A stretch of DNA of 64,000 nt from Chryseobacterium camelliae (GCF_002770595.1 NZ_CP022986.1:620001-684000); one strand, 5' to 3'. Counted from the first letter of the stretch, positions 25,455-35,497 are shown. Notes: a model not told the origin generated them from the sequence alone. A program made the numbers and translations.

Positions 25455-26822
25455 TTATGGGTTTTGTAATGTGTTCAGTTGTCCTTTTGCTTTGATGAGT
25501 TTTATTTCAGCCTGTTTATAATCCAGTAAGGCATTGGCATAATTCTGCTTGGCCTGTGTCAGCGCATTTTCAGTATCCAGTACTTCGGTGAGCGGTGCAA
25601 GACCATACTGGTAGTTAGACTGGGTATTCTTCTGTACCTTCTCGGCCAGTTCTACATTATCTTTCATGCTCTGGATGTTAATAATAGCATTCTCCATATT
25701 GCTGATGGCATTCTTATAGTCCAGGTCCAGGCTCTGTCTGGTATTGTTGATGTCCTGGTCAAGGTCCTGAATGTCAATTTCCGCCTGCTGGATCTGTGCT
25801 TTGGTGGAACCTCCCATGAAAATCGGGATTTTTATCGCCAGGCCGATGGATGCATAATCGCTCCAGTTGGTTCCCTGGGACGATCCTGTAAAATACGGGA
25901 ATTTATTCCCCAGTCCCTGCCATCCGTAGTTCGCCTGGAGGCCTACTGTAGGATACAGCAAAGCTTCGGTAGCCTTTTTATTGTACTGCAAAAGCTCTCT
26001 CTGCTTGTTAAGTACCCTGATTTCGGAACGCTCTTCCAGATTCGCTGCGGTACTCAGCAAAGCCGGATTCGGTTCGATGGTTTTTTCTTCCAGTTCAATC
26101 GGGGTGCTGATCGGTATTCCCATATAGAATTTCAGGGCATTCTTGGAAACTTCCACCGCGTTTACCAATTGCTGCCTGTTTGATCCGATATTGGTGAGCT
26201 GGACGTTGGTACGGTCAAGGTCAATGGATTTCGCCAGCCCGTTATCCACGAGGCTTTTGATCACATTCCTCACCCTTTCCGTGTTGGCGTAACTTGATTC
26301 AACGGTTTTAAGGTTTTCCTCCTGTACGAATACCTGATAATAAGCGGTCGCTACATTTTCAATGATCTGCTCATTGGTAAGCTCTGAATTAAGGATGTAA
26401 AATTCCCTGGTTGATTTTGCCGCTTTAAGCCCTGTGAAAACCCTCTGGTCAAAAATGTTCTGATACAGTGATACAGAATTCACCGACTGCCATTTGGTTC
26501 CGAACGTTACCGGAATCATCTGTCCCGGCATACCAAGGATCTCTCCCGGAAGCACGGACTTCTGCAGAATCGGATTGAACGTATTGCTGATGTTGGCACT
26601 GATCTGCGGAAGTGCTCCGGCCCTTGCCTCATCAATCTTATATTCCGCTTTTTTCACCTGCAATGCTGCCTTTTTGGCTTCTGCCTTATTCTGGAGCGCC
26701 TGTTTAATAGCCTCCTGAAGAGACACCTGCTGCTGCGCAGAGATGGATGAAAAACCGAAAATCATAAATGCCGCGGCTATCCCTAGTCTGAGCCTTTTAG
26801 CAGTTATTCGTTTTCCTTTCAT
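25455..26822 (-). CDS. TolC family outer membrane efflux protein
   Basis: The 455-residue protein has a signal peptide (LGIAAAFMIFGFSSISAQQ) and the two long helical repeats of the outer membrane efflux family, for example SLQEAIKQALQNKAEAKKAA and, in the second repeat, LAPLTEVLDTENALTQAKQN. It forms the trimeric exit channel of the tripartite pump. Spacing to the adaptor gene is nine bases. The TetR regulator gene lies 94 bases upstream. Confidence 0.92.
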   Translation of the reverse strand: MKGKRITAKRLRLGIAAAFMIFGFSSISAQQQVSLQEAIKQALQNKAEAKKAALQVKKAEYKIDEARAGALPQISANISNTFNPILQKSVLPGEILGMPGQMIPVTFGTKWQSVNSVSLYQNIFDQRVFTGLKAAKSTREFYILNSELTNEQIIENVATAYYQVFVQEENLKTVESSYANTERVRNVIKSLVDNGLAKSIDLDRTNVQLTNIGSNRQQLVNAVEVSKNALKFYMGIPISTPIELEEKTIEPNPALLSTAANLEERSEIRVLNKQRELLQYNKKATEALLYPTVGLQANYGWQGLGNKFPYFTGSSQGTNWSDYASIGLAIKIPIFMGGSTKAQIQQAEIDIQDLDQDINNTRQSLDLDYKNAISNMENAIINIQSMKDNVELAEKVQKNTQSNYQYGLAPLTEVLDTENALTQAKQNYANALLDYKQAEIKLIKAKGQLNTLQNP

Positions 26823-26916
26823 AATGTTATACTTCGTTTATTTTTTAATATAGTTGTGTTGTTTACAGTTTTTATTTCTAAAGGACGGTTCATTTCTTAA
26901 ATTACTTTAACATTTT

Positions 26917-27510
26917 TTACTTTTTGAACAGCATATTGAGAATGATGTCTTTCCTTTCTGAAATAATCTTGTCGAATTCTTCTTCTCCGATCATCAGGTT
27001 TTCCATCAGCAAAGGCCGTATGGCACTTGGGAAAACCAACAGGGAAATCATGTTCAGGACAAACTGAATAGGTTTCATCTTTTCGATATTTCCCAATTCC
27101 ATTTCGCTCTCAATATCTTTGTAAAGCTTTTCAAGCTCGCCTTCCTCAATATCCTTTTTATGGCAATTGCCCTTGTTGATCTGTGAAACAATGTAGGTTT
27201 CCAGATAAGGATACTGGAGACTTGTTGACAGGCTGCTTTCTATGAACTGGGCGATTTTTTCCTTAAAAGGCAGGTCCGAGTTCATAATGATATTGGACTT
27301 TTCATGTTCCACTTTGTGGGCCTCATCAAAAATGATCTGGATGAGGTTGTCCCGTGACCGGAAATAATAATTGATCAGTGTCCGGTTGACTCCTGCCTCG
27401 TCCGCAATTTCCTGCGTTGTAGCATCAAATTTCCCTTTAACAAAGAATAAATTCTTCGTGGTTTCTTTTATCAGTTCTTGCGTCTGGTCTTTTTTTGTTT
27501 GATTTGACAT
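26917..27510 (-). CDS. TetR/AcrR family transcriptional regulator
   Basis: The 197-residue protein has the N-terminal TetR helix-turn-helix (about 25-60: TTQEIADEAGVNRTLINYYF, then RSRDNL) and a variable helical ligand domain. It heads the tolC-MFP-RND operon in the same direction. Two identical palindromes flank its promoter, so autorepression that also controls the pump is likely. The inducing ligand is unknown. Confidence 0.92.
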   Translation of the reverse strand: MSNQTKKDQTQELIKETTKNLFFVKGKFDATTQEIADEAGVNRTLINYYFRSRDNLIQIIFDEAHKVEHEKSNIIMNSDLPFKEKIAQFIESSLSTSLQYPYLETYIVSQINKGNCHKKDIEEGELEKLYKDIESEMELGNIEKMKPIQFVLNMISLLVFPSAIRPLLMENLMIGEEEFDKIISERKDIILNMLFKK

Positions 27511-27578
27511 TTTTGTTAAACAAATTTGTGAAGCAAAATTAATTCAAATTTTATTTTTGACAAAATTGTTAAACAAAA
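27511..27578 (-). promoter_or_regulatory. Operator-flanked promoter of the tetR-efflux operon
   Basis: On the minus strand TTTG (27564-27561), 19 bases, then TAATTTTG (27541-27534) form a consensus promoter. The odd palindrome TTGTTAAACAA occurs twice, at 27513-27523 and 27566-27576, one just downstream of the start of transcription and one directly upstream of the -33 box. Their centres are 53 bp apart, five helical turns. This is a classic layout for TetR repression, but binding itself is inferred. Confidence 0.65.
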
Positions 27579-27603
27579 TTATTAAGAAAAAATAGTATGA
27601 TAT

Positions 27604-27957
27604 GCATCATGTTTTTTTAAAGCACGATAAAGTGTAAGATTTAAGGCATTATCCTGACTGTAATTCACAAAGAAAACCCGACAAAAGTATATTTTGTCGG
27701 GTTCAATACTATCGATTGAAAGAGAACAATTTTGATGTATCAATCCTTCTATTCTTTAAGAAGAGATGGCAAAATAGTACCCATGAATAAAAAAACCATG
27801 TGACAAGTCCGGGAATTTCCTGATCGTATTCTACCAACGTATTTTCAGCATGGATTATCGTCAGTTTCCGGACAACAGGTAATGGTTATGGCATTTAATA
27901 TGGTGAATGAACAGGAGACTTTCAGTTTTGTATAGTACCAGCATCGCTTGTTACCGA
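27604..27957. other. Intergenic stretch with hairpin and possible gene remnant
   Basis: A perfect 12-bp hairpin (AACCCGACAAAA, 27675-27703) lies here without a following T-run. From 27735 one plus-strand frame reads MYQSFYSLRRDGKIVP, hits a stop at 27801, continues as QVREFPDRILPTYFQHGLSS and on to a stop at 27933, then about 20 more codons. A real gene is not supported. The frame looks like decayed coding sequence; see the finding on its resemblance to an HSF-type domain. Confidence 0.4.
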
Positions 27958-28443
27958 TCACGGGCGGTAACTTGCCAGATCCTTTTTCAGCCCGTTAGCT
28001 TGTCTCAGGTAATCGGTACTTTCCTGATCTTGATCCGGCTTGCCTGTTGCTTTGATCAGCTTTTCGTTCCTGTAGTAATACCTGGCTTCTGATAAAAGTT
28101 GAGGCTGTTTAAGGTATCCGTTTTTCCCGGCGGTCTGATATTTTTTCACATACACAAAAATCAGATGATTATGATCAAAAAAATATTCCGTCTGGTACTT
28201 CCATGCAGATACTCCTACCGAATATTCCATTTTCTTAAGTTCACCGTTTCTGTAAAACCCTTTAAGTTCAATCCCGTTATCCGTCACCCTGTTTTTGCCG
28301 GCAAAATATTCAGCGGGAACTGTTGTAACCGTGTAGTTTTTGGTTTTGGTAATCTGTTCGACAGATTTCCGGATCACCGTTACATCCTGGCCTGAGACTG
28401 AAACAGAAAAAACAACGGAGAGGATAAGGAATACATACCGCAT
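27958..28443 (-). CDS. Secreted hypothetical protein
   Basis: The 161-residue product has a signal peptide (MRYVFLILSVVFSVSVSGQ). The mature part contains several short aromatic strands (RNGELKKMEYSVG, YQTEYFFDHNHLIFVYVKKY) that recall repeats of the MORN or toxin-antidote type seen in Bacteroidota secreted proteins, but no family is certain. It is transcribed in the same direction as cvfB, which lies behind a terminator. Confidence 0.65.
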   Translation of the reverse strand: MRYVFLILSVVFSVSVSGQDVTVIRKSVEQITKTKNYTVTTVPAEYFAGKNRVTDNGIELKGFYRNGELKKMEYSVGVSAWKYQTEYFFDHNHLIFVYVKKYQTAGKNGYLKQPQLLSEARYYYRNEKLIKATGKPDQDQESTDYLRQANGLKKDLASYRP

Positions 28444-28520
28444 CTTTTTTTATGGAAGATACAAAATAAAATCAGGCCGTAAGCCTTTCTTTATCTTATC
28501 CAGGTATCTGAATGACATAC

Positions 28521-28550
28521 AAAAGAAACGGGCAGAAAACTCTGCCCGTT
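28521..28550 (-). terminator. Terminator of cvfB
   Basis: Perfect 10-bp stem AACGGGCAGA / TCTGCCCGTT with a four-base loop, followed on the minus strand by TCTTTTGT. It separates cvfB from the secreted protein gene. Confidence 0.8.
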
Positions 28551-28552
28551 CT

Positions 28553-29377
28553 TTATAATAATCTTATCTTATCGTCTGAAAGATCAATGATCTTATCTTT
28601 ATACAGTCCGCCAATGGCTTTCTTGAAATTCTTCTTGCTCATCTGCAGCTCATCTTTAATCTCTTCCGGACTCGACTGATCGGAAAGGTAAAGCAATCCG
28701 TAATTTTCTTCCAGCTTATCCAGGATCTTCTTTTTGAATTCATCTATATTTTCAAATCCTTCCGGCTGCAGGGAAACATCAATCTTTCCATCTTCCCGGA
28801 TCGCTTTGATAAATCCTGTTTCTTCGGATAAAGGATAGAGCTTTTTAAAAACATCGGATGCATAGATCAGTCCGATATATTTTTTATTGATCACTACATT
28901 CCAGCCCAGTTCGCTTTCGTTCATCATGATCAGGTCTACTTTATCGCCTTTCTGAAACGGCAGATCCTGGTACTGCGGGTTCCTTTTGAATTTGGTAGTA
29001 CCGGTAATCAGTTCAAGTTCATCATCGATATAAATGTGAACCAGGTATCTTTTTCCTTCAATAATCTTGGTTTTCTGCTGCTTATACGGGATAAACAGGT
29101 CTTTGATGATTCCCCAGTCCATAAATGCGCCGCTTGGCAGGCTCTGAACACAGCTCATCACCGCAAATTCCCCTACTTCCGCCAAAGGAACTTCAGTAGT
29201 AGCTTTCAGCTTACCGTCATCCTGATACACAAAAACTTCAATCTCATCATTGACTTCCTGTTCATCGCGGATGAAAATTTTAGGTAAAAAAGCCTTCTCG
29301 CCGGAATCATCCGTTAAGATCCATCCTGAAGTGTTCTTTTCTGAAATTGTTAAAGTCTGTGTCTTTCCCGGTTGCAT
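28553..29377 (-). CDS. cvfB: CvfB-family S1-like RNA-binding protein
   Basis: The 274-residue protein is built of S1-like OB folds followed by a C-terminal winged helix (QMSKKNFKKAIGGLYKDKII). Typical phrases are FLPKIFIRDEQEVNDEIEVF, GAFMDWGIIKDLFIPYKQQ and GLIYASDVFKKL. CvfB proteins bind RNA and affect virulence gene expression in Staphylococcus; the role in Bacteroidota is not established. Length and order agree with the family. Confidence 0.88.
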   Translation of the reverse strand: MQPGKTQTLTISEKNTSGWILTDDSGEKAFLPKIFIRDEQEVNDEIEVFVYQDDGKLKATTEVPLAEVGEFAVMSCVQSLPSGAFMDWGIIKDLFIPYKQQKTKIIEGKRYLVHIYIDDELELITGTTKFKRNPQYQDLPFQKGDKVDLIMMNESELGWNVVINKKYIGLIYASDVFKKLYPLSEETGFIKAIREDGKIDVSLQPEGFENIDEFKKKILDKLEENYGLLYLSDQSSPEEIKDELQMSKKNFKKAIGGLYKDKIIDLSDDKIRLL

Positions 29378-29711
29378 AGATGAAAAAATTAGCTGACAAA
29401 GGTACGGAAATAATCGTAAGTTTAGAATATGGAATTTAGAGCAACATTCTTCAAAAAATCATCATCACTATCTATGGCTGCCAGAATTATTAAATTTTTA
29501 AATCCTTCAATCCTTAAATTTTTTAATTTTTAAATCTTCAGATCCTACCAGTATTCCAATAAAAGAGCTACCATTCCCATAACGACAGCCATAATCCTTA
29601 AATCCTTAAATCTTTAAATTTTTAAATTCTACTCTATAACCCAACAAAAAAGCCACCGTCAATACAACGGCAGCTTACTTTTATATACTTAAGTTTTTAA
29701 ACTTCAAAACC
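29378..29711. other. A+T-rich intergenic region with TTTAAAT repeats
   Basis: The 334-base stretch contains several variants of CCTTAAATTTTTAAAT in loose tandem (29484-29540 and 29590-29630) and no credible gene. At 29645-29676 the minus strand forms a stem AAGCTGCCGT / ACGGTGGCTT (two G-U pairs) followed by TTTTTTG, a terminator for lpdA. Confidence 0.7.
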
Positions 29712-31115
29712 TTACATATGGATCGGTCTCTTCGCCGTAGCATCCAGTGCAGCTTCCTTGATGGCTTCAGCATAGGTAGGGTGAGCGTGGGAGCTTCTCG
29801 CAATATCTTCTGCGCTGGCACGGAACTCCATGGCAATTACGCCTTCTGCAATAAGGTCAGCCGCTCTTGCGCCAACGATGTGCATTCCCAGGACTTCATC
29901 CGTTTTTTCATCAGCAATGATTTTTACCAGACCGTCTACATCACCGCTTGCACGGCTTCTTCCCAAAGCTCTCATCGGGAAAGAGCCTACTTTATAGGAT
30001 ACGCCTGCTTCTTTAAGCTGCTCTTCGGTCTTCCCTACTCCTGCAACTTCCGGCCATGTATAGACAACACCGGGAATCAGGTCATAATTGATGTGAGGTT
30101 TCTGGCCTGCTAATGTTTCAGCGACAAATACGCCTTCCTCTTCTGCTTTGTGAGCTAGCATGGCGCCTTTAATGACGTCCCCTATCGCATAGATATTGGC
30201 AACATTGGTCTGTAAATGGTCATTCACCTTTACTCTTCCTCTTTCATCAAGTTCAACCCCTGCTTTTTCAAGACCAACACCGTCGGTAAACGGTTTCCTG
30301 CCTACGGAAACCAGGCAGTAGTCACCTTCTACGATTACTTCTTCCCCTTTTTTATCTTTTGCGGTAATCTTTACGGTATCCCCATTTCTTTCAACAGCAG
30401 AAACTGCGGTGGATAGCATAAACTTCATACCCTGCTTTTTAAGCACTTTAAGAAGCTCTTTGCTCAGAGTACCATCCATTCCAGGAATAATTTTATCCAT
30501 GAACTCAACCACGGTCACCTGGGCACCTAATCTCAGGTACACAGATCCTAATTCAAGACCGATTACACCGCCGCCGATCACGACCAGATGCTTAGGAATT
30601 TCTTTAAGGTTCAGTGCTTCAGTAGAAGTGATCACCCTTTCCTTATCCAAAGTAATGAAAGGAAGAGAAGATGGCTTGGAGCCTGTTGCGATGATGGTAT
30701 ATTTGGATTCGATGGTTTCAGATGAACCGTCGTTTTTGGTTACTTTGATCTGAGTAGCGGATTCAAAGCTTCCCACACCTTCAAAAACGGTAATTTTGTT
30801 TTTGTTCATCAGGTAGCTGATCCCGTCTGTATTCTGCTTGATAACCTCATTCTTACGTTCAACCATTCTGGCAAGGTCTGCCTTAGGCTCATTGATAATG
30901 ATCCCGTGGCCGGCAAAATTATGCTTGGCATTCTCGAAATGCTCGGAACTGTCCAGAAGCGCTTTGGATGGGATACACCCTACGTTAAGGCAGGTTCCTC
31001 CCAGGGTTGGATATTTCTCGATAATGGCAGTATTGAAGCCCAATTGTGCGGCACGGATGGCCGCTACATAACCACCGGGACCTGAACCGATTACGGTAAC
31101 ATCGAATTGACTCAT
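29712..31115 (-). CDS. lpdA: Dihydrolipoyl dehydrogenase
   Basis: The 467-residue flavoprotein reoxidises the lipoyl groups of the pyruvate and 2-oxoglutarate dehydrogenase complexes and reduces NAD+. The FAD site VIGSGPGGYVAAIRAAQLG and the redox disulfide GGTCLNVGCIPSKALL are at the N-terminus. The NAD site GGGVIGLELGSVY lies mid-protein, and the catalytic SHAHPTYAEAIKEAALDA is at the C-terminus. It is complete and stands alone, without other complex genes. Confidence 0.97.
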   Translation of the reverse strand: MSQFDVTVIGSGPGGYVAAIRAAQLGFNTAIIEKYPTLGGTCLNVGCIPSKALLDSSEHFENAKHNFAGHGIIINEPKADLARMVERKNEVIKQNTDGISYLMNKNKITVFEGVGSFESATQIKVTKNDGSSETIESKYTIIATGSKPSSLPFITLDKERVITSTEALNLKEIPKHLVVIGGGVIGLELGSVYLRLGAQVTVVEFMDKIIPGMDGTLSKELLKVLKKQGMKFMLSTAVSAVERNGDTVKITAKDKKGEEVIVEGDYCLVSVGRKPFTDGVGLEKAGVELDERGRVKVNDHLQTNVANIYAIGDVIKGAMLAHKAEEEGVFVAETLAGQKPHINYDLIPGVVYTWPEVAGVGKTEEQLKEAGVSYKVGSFPMRALGRSRASGDVDGLVKIIADEKTDEVLGMHIVGARAADLIAEGVIAMEFRASAEDIARSSHAHPTYAEAIKEAALDATAKRPIHM

Positions 31116-31238
31116 GTTATTGTATGAATTTGTTTATTATTATCTTACTTGATCTTACAAATTTACTGATTAATTACCACCTGAGAAAGTGAGAGCTGTC
31201 CAAATTTCGCGATGGCCAGCTGATGCTTACAGGAAGTG

Positions 31239-31595
31239 CTAACAAAGATCCTTGATGTCTTTATATTTTTCAATAATTTCCAGGCATTTTCTGTAAAGCA
31301 AATCCCTGTACTTTTCATCCACGGCTTTTAACTTCCTGTCCAGCCGTTCGAGAAAATCCTTACTGTATAATTGCCTTTCCTGTCCGACAGGATGAGACTG
31401 AATTTCAAGGTAATATTTCCTGAATATGCTCAGATCAAGGTCTTCTAATGCTCTGATGTCCTCAATCCTTCCTGAAAGGTAATTCATTTTAAAAAATCCG
31501 GAATGCATATCAATCTGATGAGTGGTAATGGCAATAGCATTGGAACGCAATTTTTTAATCAGCCGGTTCCTCTTTAAGGTATCCAATTCGTTCAT
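31239..31595 (-). CDS. Hypothetical helical protein
   Basis: The 118-residue protein is charged and mostly helical, with no signal peptide, metal motif or known domain (phrases: IDMHSGFFKMNYLSG, KYRDLLYRKCLEIIEKYKD). It follows the gene at 31611-31958 by 15 bases, so the two are probably co-transcribed. Confidence 0.65.
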   Translation of the reverse strand: MNELDTLKRNRLIKKLRSNAIAITTHQIDMHSGFFKMNYLSGRIEDIRALEDLDLSIFRKYYLEIQSHPVGQERQLYSKDFLERLDRKLKAVDEKYRDLLYRKCLEIIEKYKDIKDLC

Positions 31596-31610
31596 TACGT
31601 CTAATGCTGA

Positions 31611-31958
31611 TCAGCCAAGATTGATCTTTCCCTCACCAATGGCACCCGTACTGTTAAAAAATGAGCCTCCGTACAGATACCATTCCAGGCTTTCCAGGTA
31701 GTCTACCGTATTTTCAGGCGTGATGGCCGGACGCTCCTTTTTAGACACAATCCCCCTATACCATCTTCCGGAGTTGGAAAAATGCTCATATTCGAGAAGG
31801 TAATGTATCCAGATCCTCTGGCAAAGTTTGCATTGCAGAATGCTTACTTCGGCATGTCTTCCGTCGGTATTGTCAGTTCCCAATGCTGAACTTCTGAAAT
31901 CATGATGGCTGAAAGGCGGCTTTTCGCAGGCACATCCCAGCTTCGGTATTTTTTTCAT
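31611..31958 (-). CDS. Hypothetical protein with possible zinc site
   Basis: The 115-residue protein starts at the ATG at 31958 (MKKIPKLGCACEKPPFSHHD). The CAC near the start and a CKLC pair in VSILQCKLCQRIWIHYLLEYEH suggest a metal-binding role. The end is rich in Gly and aromatic residues (YLYGGSFFNSTGAIGEG). No named family recognised; relatives in Bacteroidota are hypothetical. Confidence 0.65.
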   Translation of the reverse strand: MKKIPKLGCACEKPPFSHHDFRSSALGTDNTDGRHAEVSILQCKLCQRIWIHYLLEYEHFSNSGRWYRGIVSKKERPAITPENTVDYLESLEWYLYGGSFFNSTGAIGEGKINLG

Positions 31959-32015
31959 TGAATGATTTAATTTTTGCTCAAATATAAGAAATGAGCGGTA
32001 CTGCATTCCGCAATA

Positions 32016-33098
32016 TTATTTTTTTGTCAGGTCCAGCAAAGCTTTCTCATACTGATCCAGAATAATATGTTTTGAAAACCTTGACCGTATGGAGCGCTGA
32101 ATGGCTTCATGGTTGTGCTCAGCCTGCAATGCCTGAATGATCCTTTGTGCAAATTCATCGTGGTTGCTGATATCACAGATTTCCCCGTTAACAGATTCCT
32201 GAATAATCTCATTGATGCCTCCCGGACAGTTATTGACCAACGCATAGGTCCCGCAGGCTCCCGCTTCCAGAAGCACGTTGGGAAAGCCTTCATACCTTGA
32301 TGAAAGCACAAATAAATCCGCATATTTGAGAAATTTATAGGGATTATCCTGCCGCCCGTGGAAAATCACGTTTTTCAGTCCCATGAACTCTTTCATCTGA
32401 TGCAGCAATTCCCGGTCTTTGCCGTCACCGAGGATATGCAGAAGGATATTTTCATTGTCCAGCCTGGAAAATACTTTCAGGAGACTGTCAAATCCTTTCC
32501 GTGCAGACAGGTTTCCGATGGCGACTACATTCTTATAGTTGTATTTGAAGCATGAAGGCTTTTCTGAAACGGACAGCTTCGCATCGATAAATTCAAAATC
32601 GACAGGATTATTGATCTTAACGATCTTATCCCGGCTGATGCCGAAATGGTCTATCAGGTCATGCTTCATGTCATTACTCTGGGCGATGATCCGATGGTAA
32701 TTGTTGTAGAAATTGTAAAAAAACCTGATTTCCTTACGCTGAATATGTTCGGAAACCACATTGGTTTCCCTGGCAATGAATTTCACCTTGGGGAAAATTT
32801 TAATGAATAAGGACAGGTAAGCATTCACTTCCCCGAATCCGGAGAAAACAATATCCGGCCTCCTCCTGTAGATTTCTTTCAGGATCGGTTTTAGGGAATG
32901 CCTGATCCTGGGAGTCTGGATAGCGATGATCTCTACATCTTTTTTTACCAGGTCGAGGTAGCCTCCTTCTTTTCGCAGGAGCAGTATTTTTGGCTCAAAA
33001 AGATCCCGGGAAAGGTGGTTGGCAAGAGTCGTTACAATCCTTTCCGCACCTCCGGTTTCCAGGTCTGGCAATATAAATATGATGGAAATCTTCTTCAT
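32016..33098 (-). CDS. Glycosyltransferase, GT4 family
   Basis: The 360-residue GT-B enzyme has the N-terminal FILPDLETGGAERIVTTLA and the C-terminal donor-binding region with SARKGFDSLLKVFSRL, LHILGDGKDRELL and SSRYEGFPNVLLEAGACG, the E-x7-E motif of retaining GT4 enzymes. It probably adds a sugar to a surface glycan or lipid. There are no other glycan genes beside it, so the acceptor is unknown. Confidence 0.9.
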   Translation of the reverse strand: MKKISIIFILPDLETGGAERIVTTLANHLSRDLFEPKILLLRKEGGYLDLVKKDVEIIAIQTPRIRHSLKPILKEIYRRRPDIVFSGFGEVNAYLSLFIKIFPKVKFIARETNVVSEHIQRKEIRFFYNFYNNYHRIIAQSNDMKHDLIDHFGISRDKIVKINNPVDFEFIDAKLSVSEKPSCFKYNYKNVVAIGNLSARKGFDSLLKVFSRLDNENILLHILGDGKDRELLHQMKEFMGLKNVIFHGRQDNPYKFLKYADLFVLSSRYEGFPNVLLEAGACGTYALVNNCPGGINEIIQESVNGEICDISNHDEFAQRIIQALQAEHNHEAIQRSIRSRFSKHIILDQYEKALLDLTKK

Positions 33099-33140
33099 GC
33101 CTATAAAAACCTTCCGGGAAGGAATAGGTTCTGTTTTAAA

Positions 33141-35345
33141 TTAGTTTGCTACATCACTGATGAACTTAATCCTGAGCATCCTCACTTCCTCATCAGACAG
33201 TTCATCGCCAAACTCGTCAAGCAGCACTTTCATGCTGTCACTTTCAGATTCGTTCATGAATTCCATGAACCCGTCCACGATATCCTCATCAAAATTATCC
33301 TCGATATAATAATCGATATTCAGTTTGGTTCCCTGGTAGACAATACGTTCCATTTCTTTCAGGAGTTCGTCCATCGAAAGGTTTTTAGCCCGGGCAATAT
33401 CTTCAAGATCGATCTTTTTATCGGTACTCTGGATAATGAAAACCTTATGGCTGGATTTATTGGCCACCTGCTTCAGCACCATGTCCTGGGTACGTTCTAT
33501 GTTATTTTCTTCGACATAGGCTTTAATAAAATCGGCAAATTCTTTTCCGTACTTCTTAGCTTTTCCTTCGCCTACCCCGTAAATTTTGTTAATTTCTTCC
33601 AGGTTTACCGGATACTGTACGGTCATGTCTTCCAGGCTCGGGTCCATAAAAACCGTATAAGGCGGAATCCCGTATTTTTTAGCTACTTTTTTCCTCAGTT
33701 CCTTAAGCTGGCTGAACAGGTTCTGATCCAGCCCTCCTCCGGCCTGCATCTGGGTCTGTTCACTCTCGGCACGGGTCTGGTTCAGGTCAAACTCACGGTC
33801 TTCTGCAATCAGGAATGTTTCTTTGTTCTTATGATCAATTACCTGCCTGCCTTTATCTGAGATTTTCAGCACGCCGTAGGTTTCAATATCCTTTAAAAGG
33901 AATCCCTGCACGGTTGCCTGGCGCAATATGGTTTTCCAGTAATTGTCCTTTTCGTCCTTTCCGAATCCGAACTGGGAATGCTGTTCCAGTTTGTACGATT
34001 TCGTCACGGCGGTCTCTTTTCCTACGATGACGGAAATAAGGTCTTTTGATTTGAACTTCTCGCCGGTATCCCGGATCAGTTCAAGCACCTTTTCGAGATC
34101 GGAAGTAGCGTCTTTGAGTTTTGGAGGATTGGATACGTTATCACACATCCTTGCTCCGTCTCCATTGACCGGATCAAAGTTTTCCCCGAAATAATACAGG
34201 ATGTACTGCCTCCTGCTCATGGAAGTTTCCGCATACCCTACCACTTCGTTCAGCAGCTGGAGTCCGATTTCCCTTTCCGAAACGGGTTTCTGGGCCAGGA
34301 ATTTTTCCAGCTTTTCGATATCCTTGGGATCATAAAAAGCAAGGCAATAGCCTTCTCCGCCGTCCCTTCCGGCACGTCCGGTTTCCTGGTAATAACTTTC
34401 CAGGGATTTCGGGAAGTCGTAATGGATCACAAACCGTACATCCGGTTTATCAATTCCCATACCGAAGGCAATGGTAGCCACAATAACGTCCACTTCTTCC
34501 ATCAGGAACTTATCCTGATTGGTTACCCGCATCTTTTGGTCAAGTCCTGCATGATACGGAAGGGCATTGATGCCGTTCACCTGGAGAAGCTGGGCAAATT
34601 CTTCCACCTTTCTCCGGCTGAGGCAATATACAATTCCGGATTTCCCTTTATGCTGATTGATAAACCTGACAATTTCTTTATCGACATTTACTTTCGGCCG
34701 TACTTCATAATACAGATTGGGACGGTTAAAGCTTTCTTTGAACACCTGTGCATTGGTCATGCCTAAAGTTTTCTGGATATCGTCCTGGACTTTAGGCGTA
34801 GCGGTTGCCGTAAGGGCAATGACAGGCACATCGGCAATCCTGTCGATGATCGTTTTAAGGTTCCTGTACTCCGGACGGAAGTCGTGCCCCCATTCAGAGA
34901 TACAGTGTGCTTCATCAATAGCGAAGAAGGAAATTTTCACTTCCTTCAGAAAATCAAGGTAATCTTCTTTGATCAGAGATTCAGGGGCAACGTACAAAAG
35001 TTTCGTTTTTCCTTTTTTAATATCGTCAAAAACCTGTTTGGTCTGAGTTTTGTTTAATGATGAATTCAGTACATGGGCAACCCCTTCTTCAGATGAAAGC
35101 CCGTTAACAGCATCCACCTGGTTCTTCATCAATGCGATGAGGGGCGATACCACAATAGCGGTGCCTTCTGAAATTAACGCCGGCAATTGATAGCATAATG
35201 ATTTACCTCCGCCTGTAGGCATGAGAACAAATATATCGTTTCCATCCAAAAGGTTTTCTATGATTTGCTCCTGCTGACCCTTGAAAGTTGAAAAACCGAA
35301 ATATTTCTTCAGCTCGCCGGATAAATTGGCTTTTTTTGCGTTCAT
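33141..35345 (-). CDS. recQ: ATP-dependent DNA helicase RecQ
   Basis: The 734-residue protein has helicase motif [17 protein letters not shown] near residue 43, motif [21 protein letters not shown] near 145, motif [20 protein letters not shown], a winged-helix RQC domain, an HRDC domain ([21 protein letters not shown]) and an acidic C-terminal extension. It unwinds DNA 3' to 5' in recombination and repair. The RecQ zinc site is degenerate: in [14 protein letters not shown] only one of the usual four cysteines remains. Confidence 0.95.
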   Translation of the reverse strand: MNAKKANLSGELKKYFGFSTFKGQQEQIIENLLDGNDIFVLMPTGGGKSLCYQLPALISEGTAIVVSPLIALMKNQVDAVNGLSSEEGVAHVLNSSLNKTQTKQVFDDIKKGKTKLLYVAPESLIKEDYLDFLKEVKISFFAIDEAHCISEWGHDFRPEYRNLKTIIDRIADVPVIALTATATPKVQDDIQKTLGMTNAQVFKESFNRPNLYYEVRPKVNVDKEIVRFINQHKGKSGIVYCLSRRKVEEFAQLLQVNGINALPYHAGLDQKMRVTNQDKFLMEEVDVIVATIAFGMGIDKPDVRFVIHYDFPKSLESYYQETGRAGRDGGEGYCLAFYDPKDIEKLEKFLAQKPVSEREIGLQLLNEVVGYAETSMSRRQYILYYFGENFDPVNGDGARMCDNVSNPPKLKDATSDLEKVLELIRDTGEKFKSKDLISVIVGKETAVTKSYKLEQHSQFGFGKDEKDNYWKTILRQATVQGFLLKDIETYGVLKISDKGRQVIDHKNKETFLIAEDREFDLNQTRAESEQTQMQAGGGLDQNLFSQLKELRKKVAKKYGIPPYTVFMDPSLEDMTVQYPVNLEEINKIYGVGEGKAKKYGKEFADFIKAYVEENNIERTQDMVLKQVANKSSHKVFIIQSTDKKIDLEDIARAKNLSMDELLKEMERIVYQGTKLNIDYYIEDNFDEDIVDGFMEFMNESESDSMKVLLDEFGDELSDEEVRMLRIKFISDVAN

Positions 35346-35497
35346 CTAATTTTCTATTGCTAAATTTGCATCTATTCCAAAGTTAATAAATTTTTGTCTA
35401 AAATAAAAGCGAACGAATTTATAAAAAATAAAATTTATATAAAATTTCCTTTTAATGTTATAACATTTTTTACTGGAATTTTTATATACCCAAACGT

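Noticed and set aside
33110..33122. Terminator of recQ (CCTTCC-G-GGAAGG)
   Set aside because: The loop is a single base, so the real stem is only about four pairs; too weak to call although a T-run follows on the minus strand.
32898..33860. Open frame of 320 codons on the plus strand over recQ and the glycosyltransferase gene
   Set aside because: It covers two well-supported minus-strand genes and their spacer and reads as Phe-rich shadow sequence.
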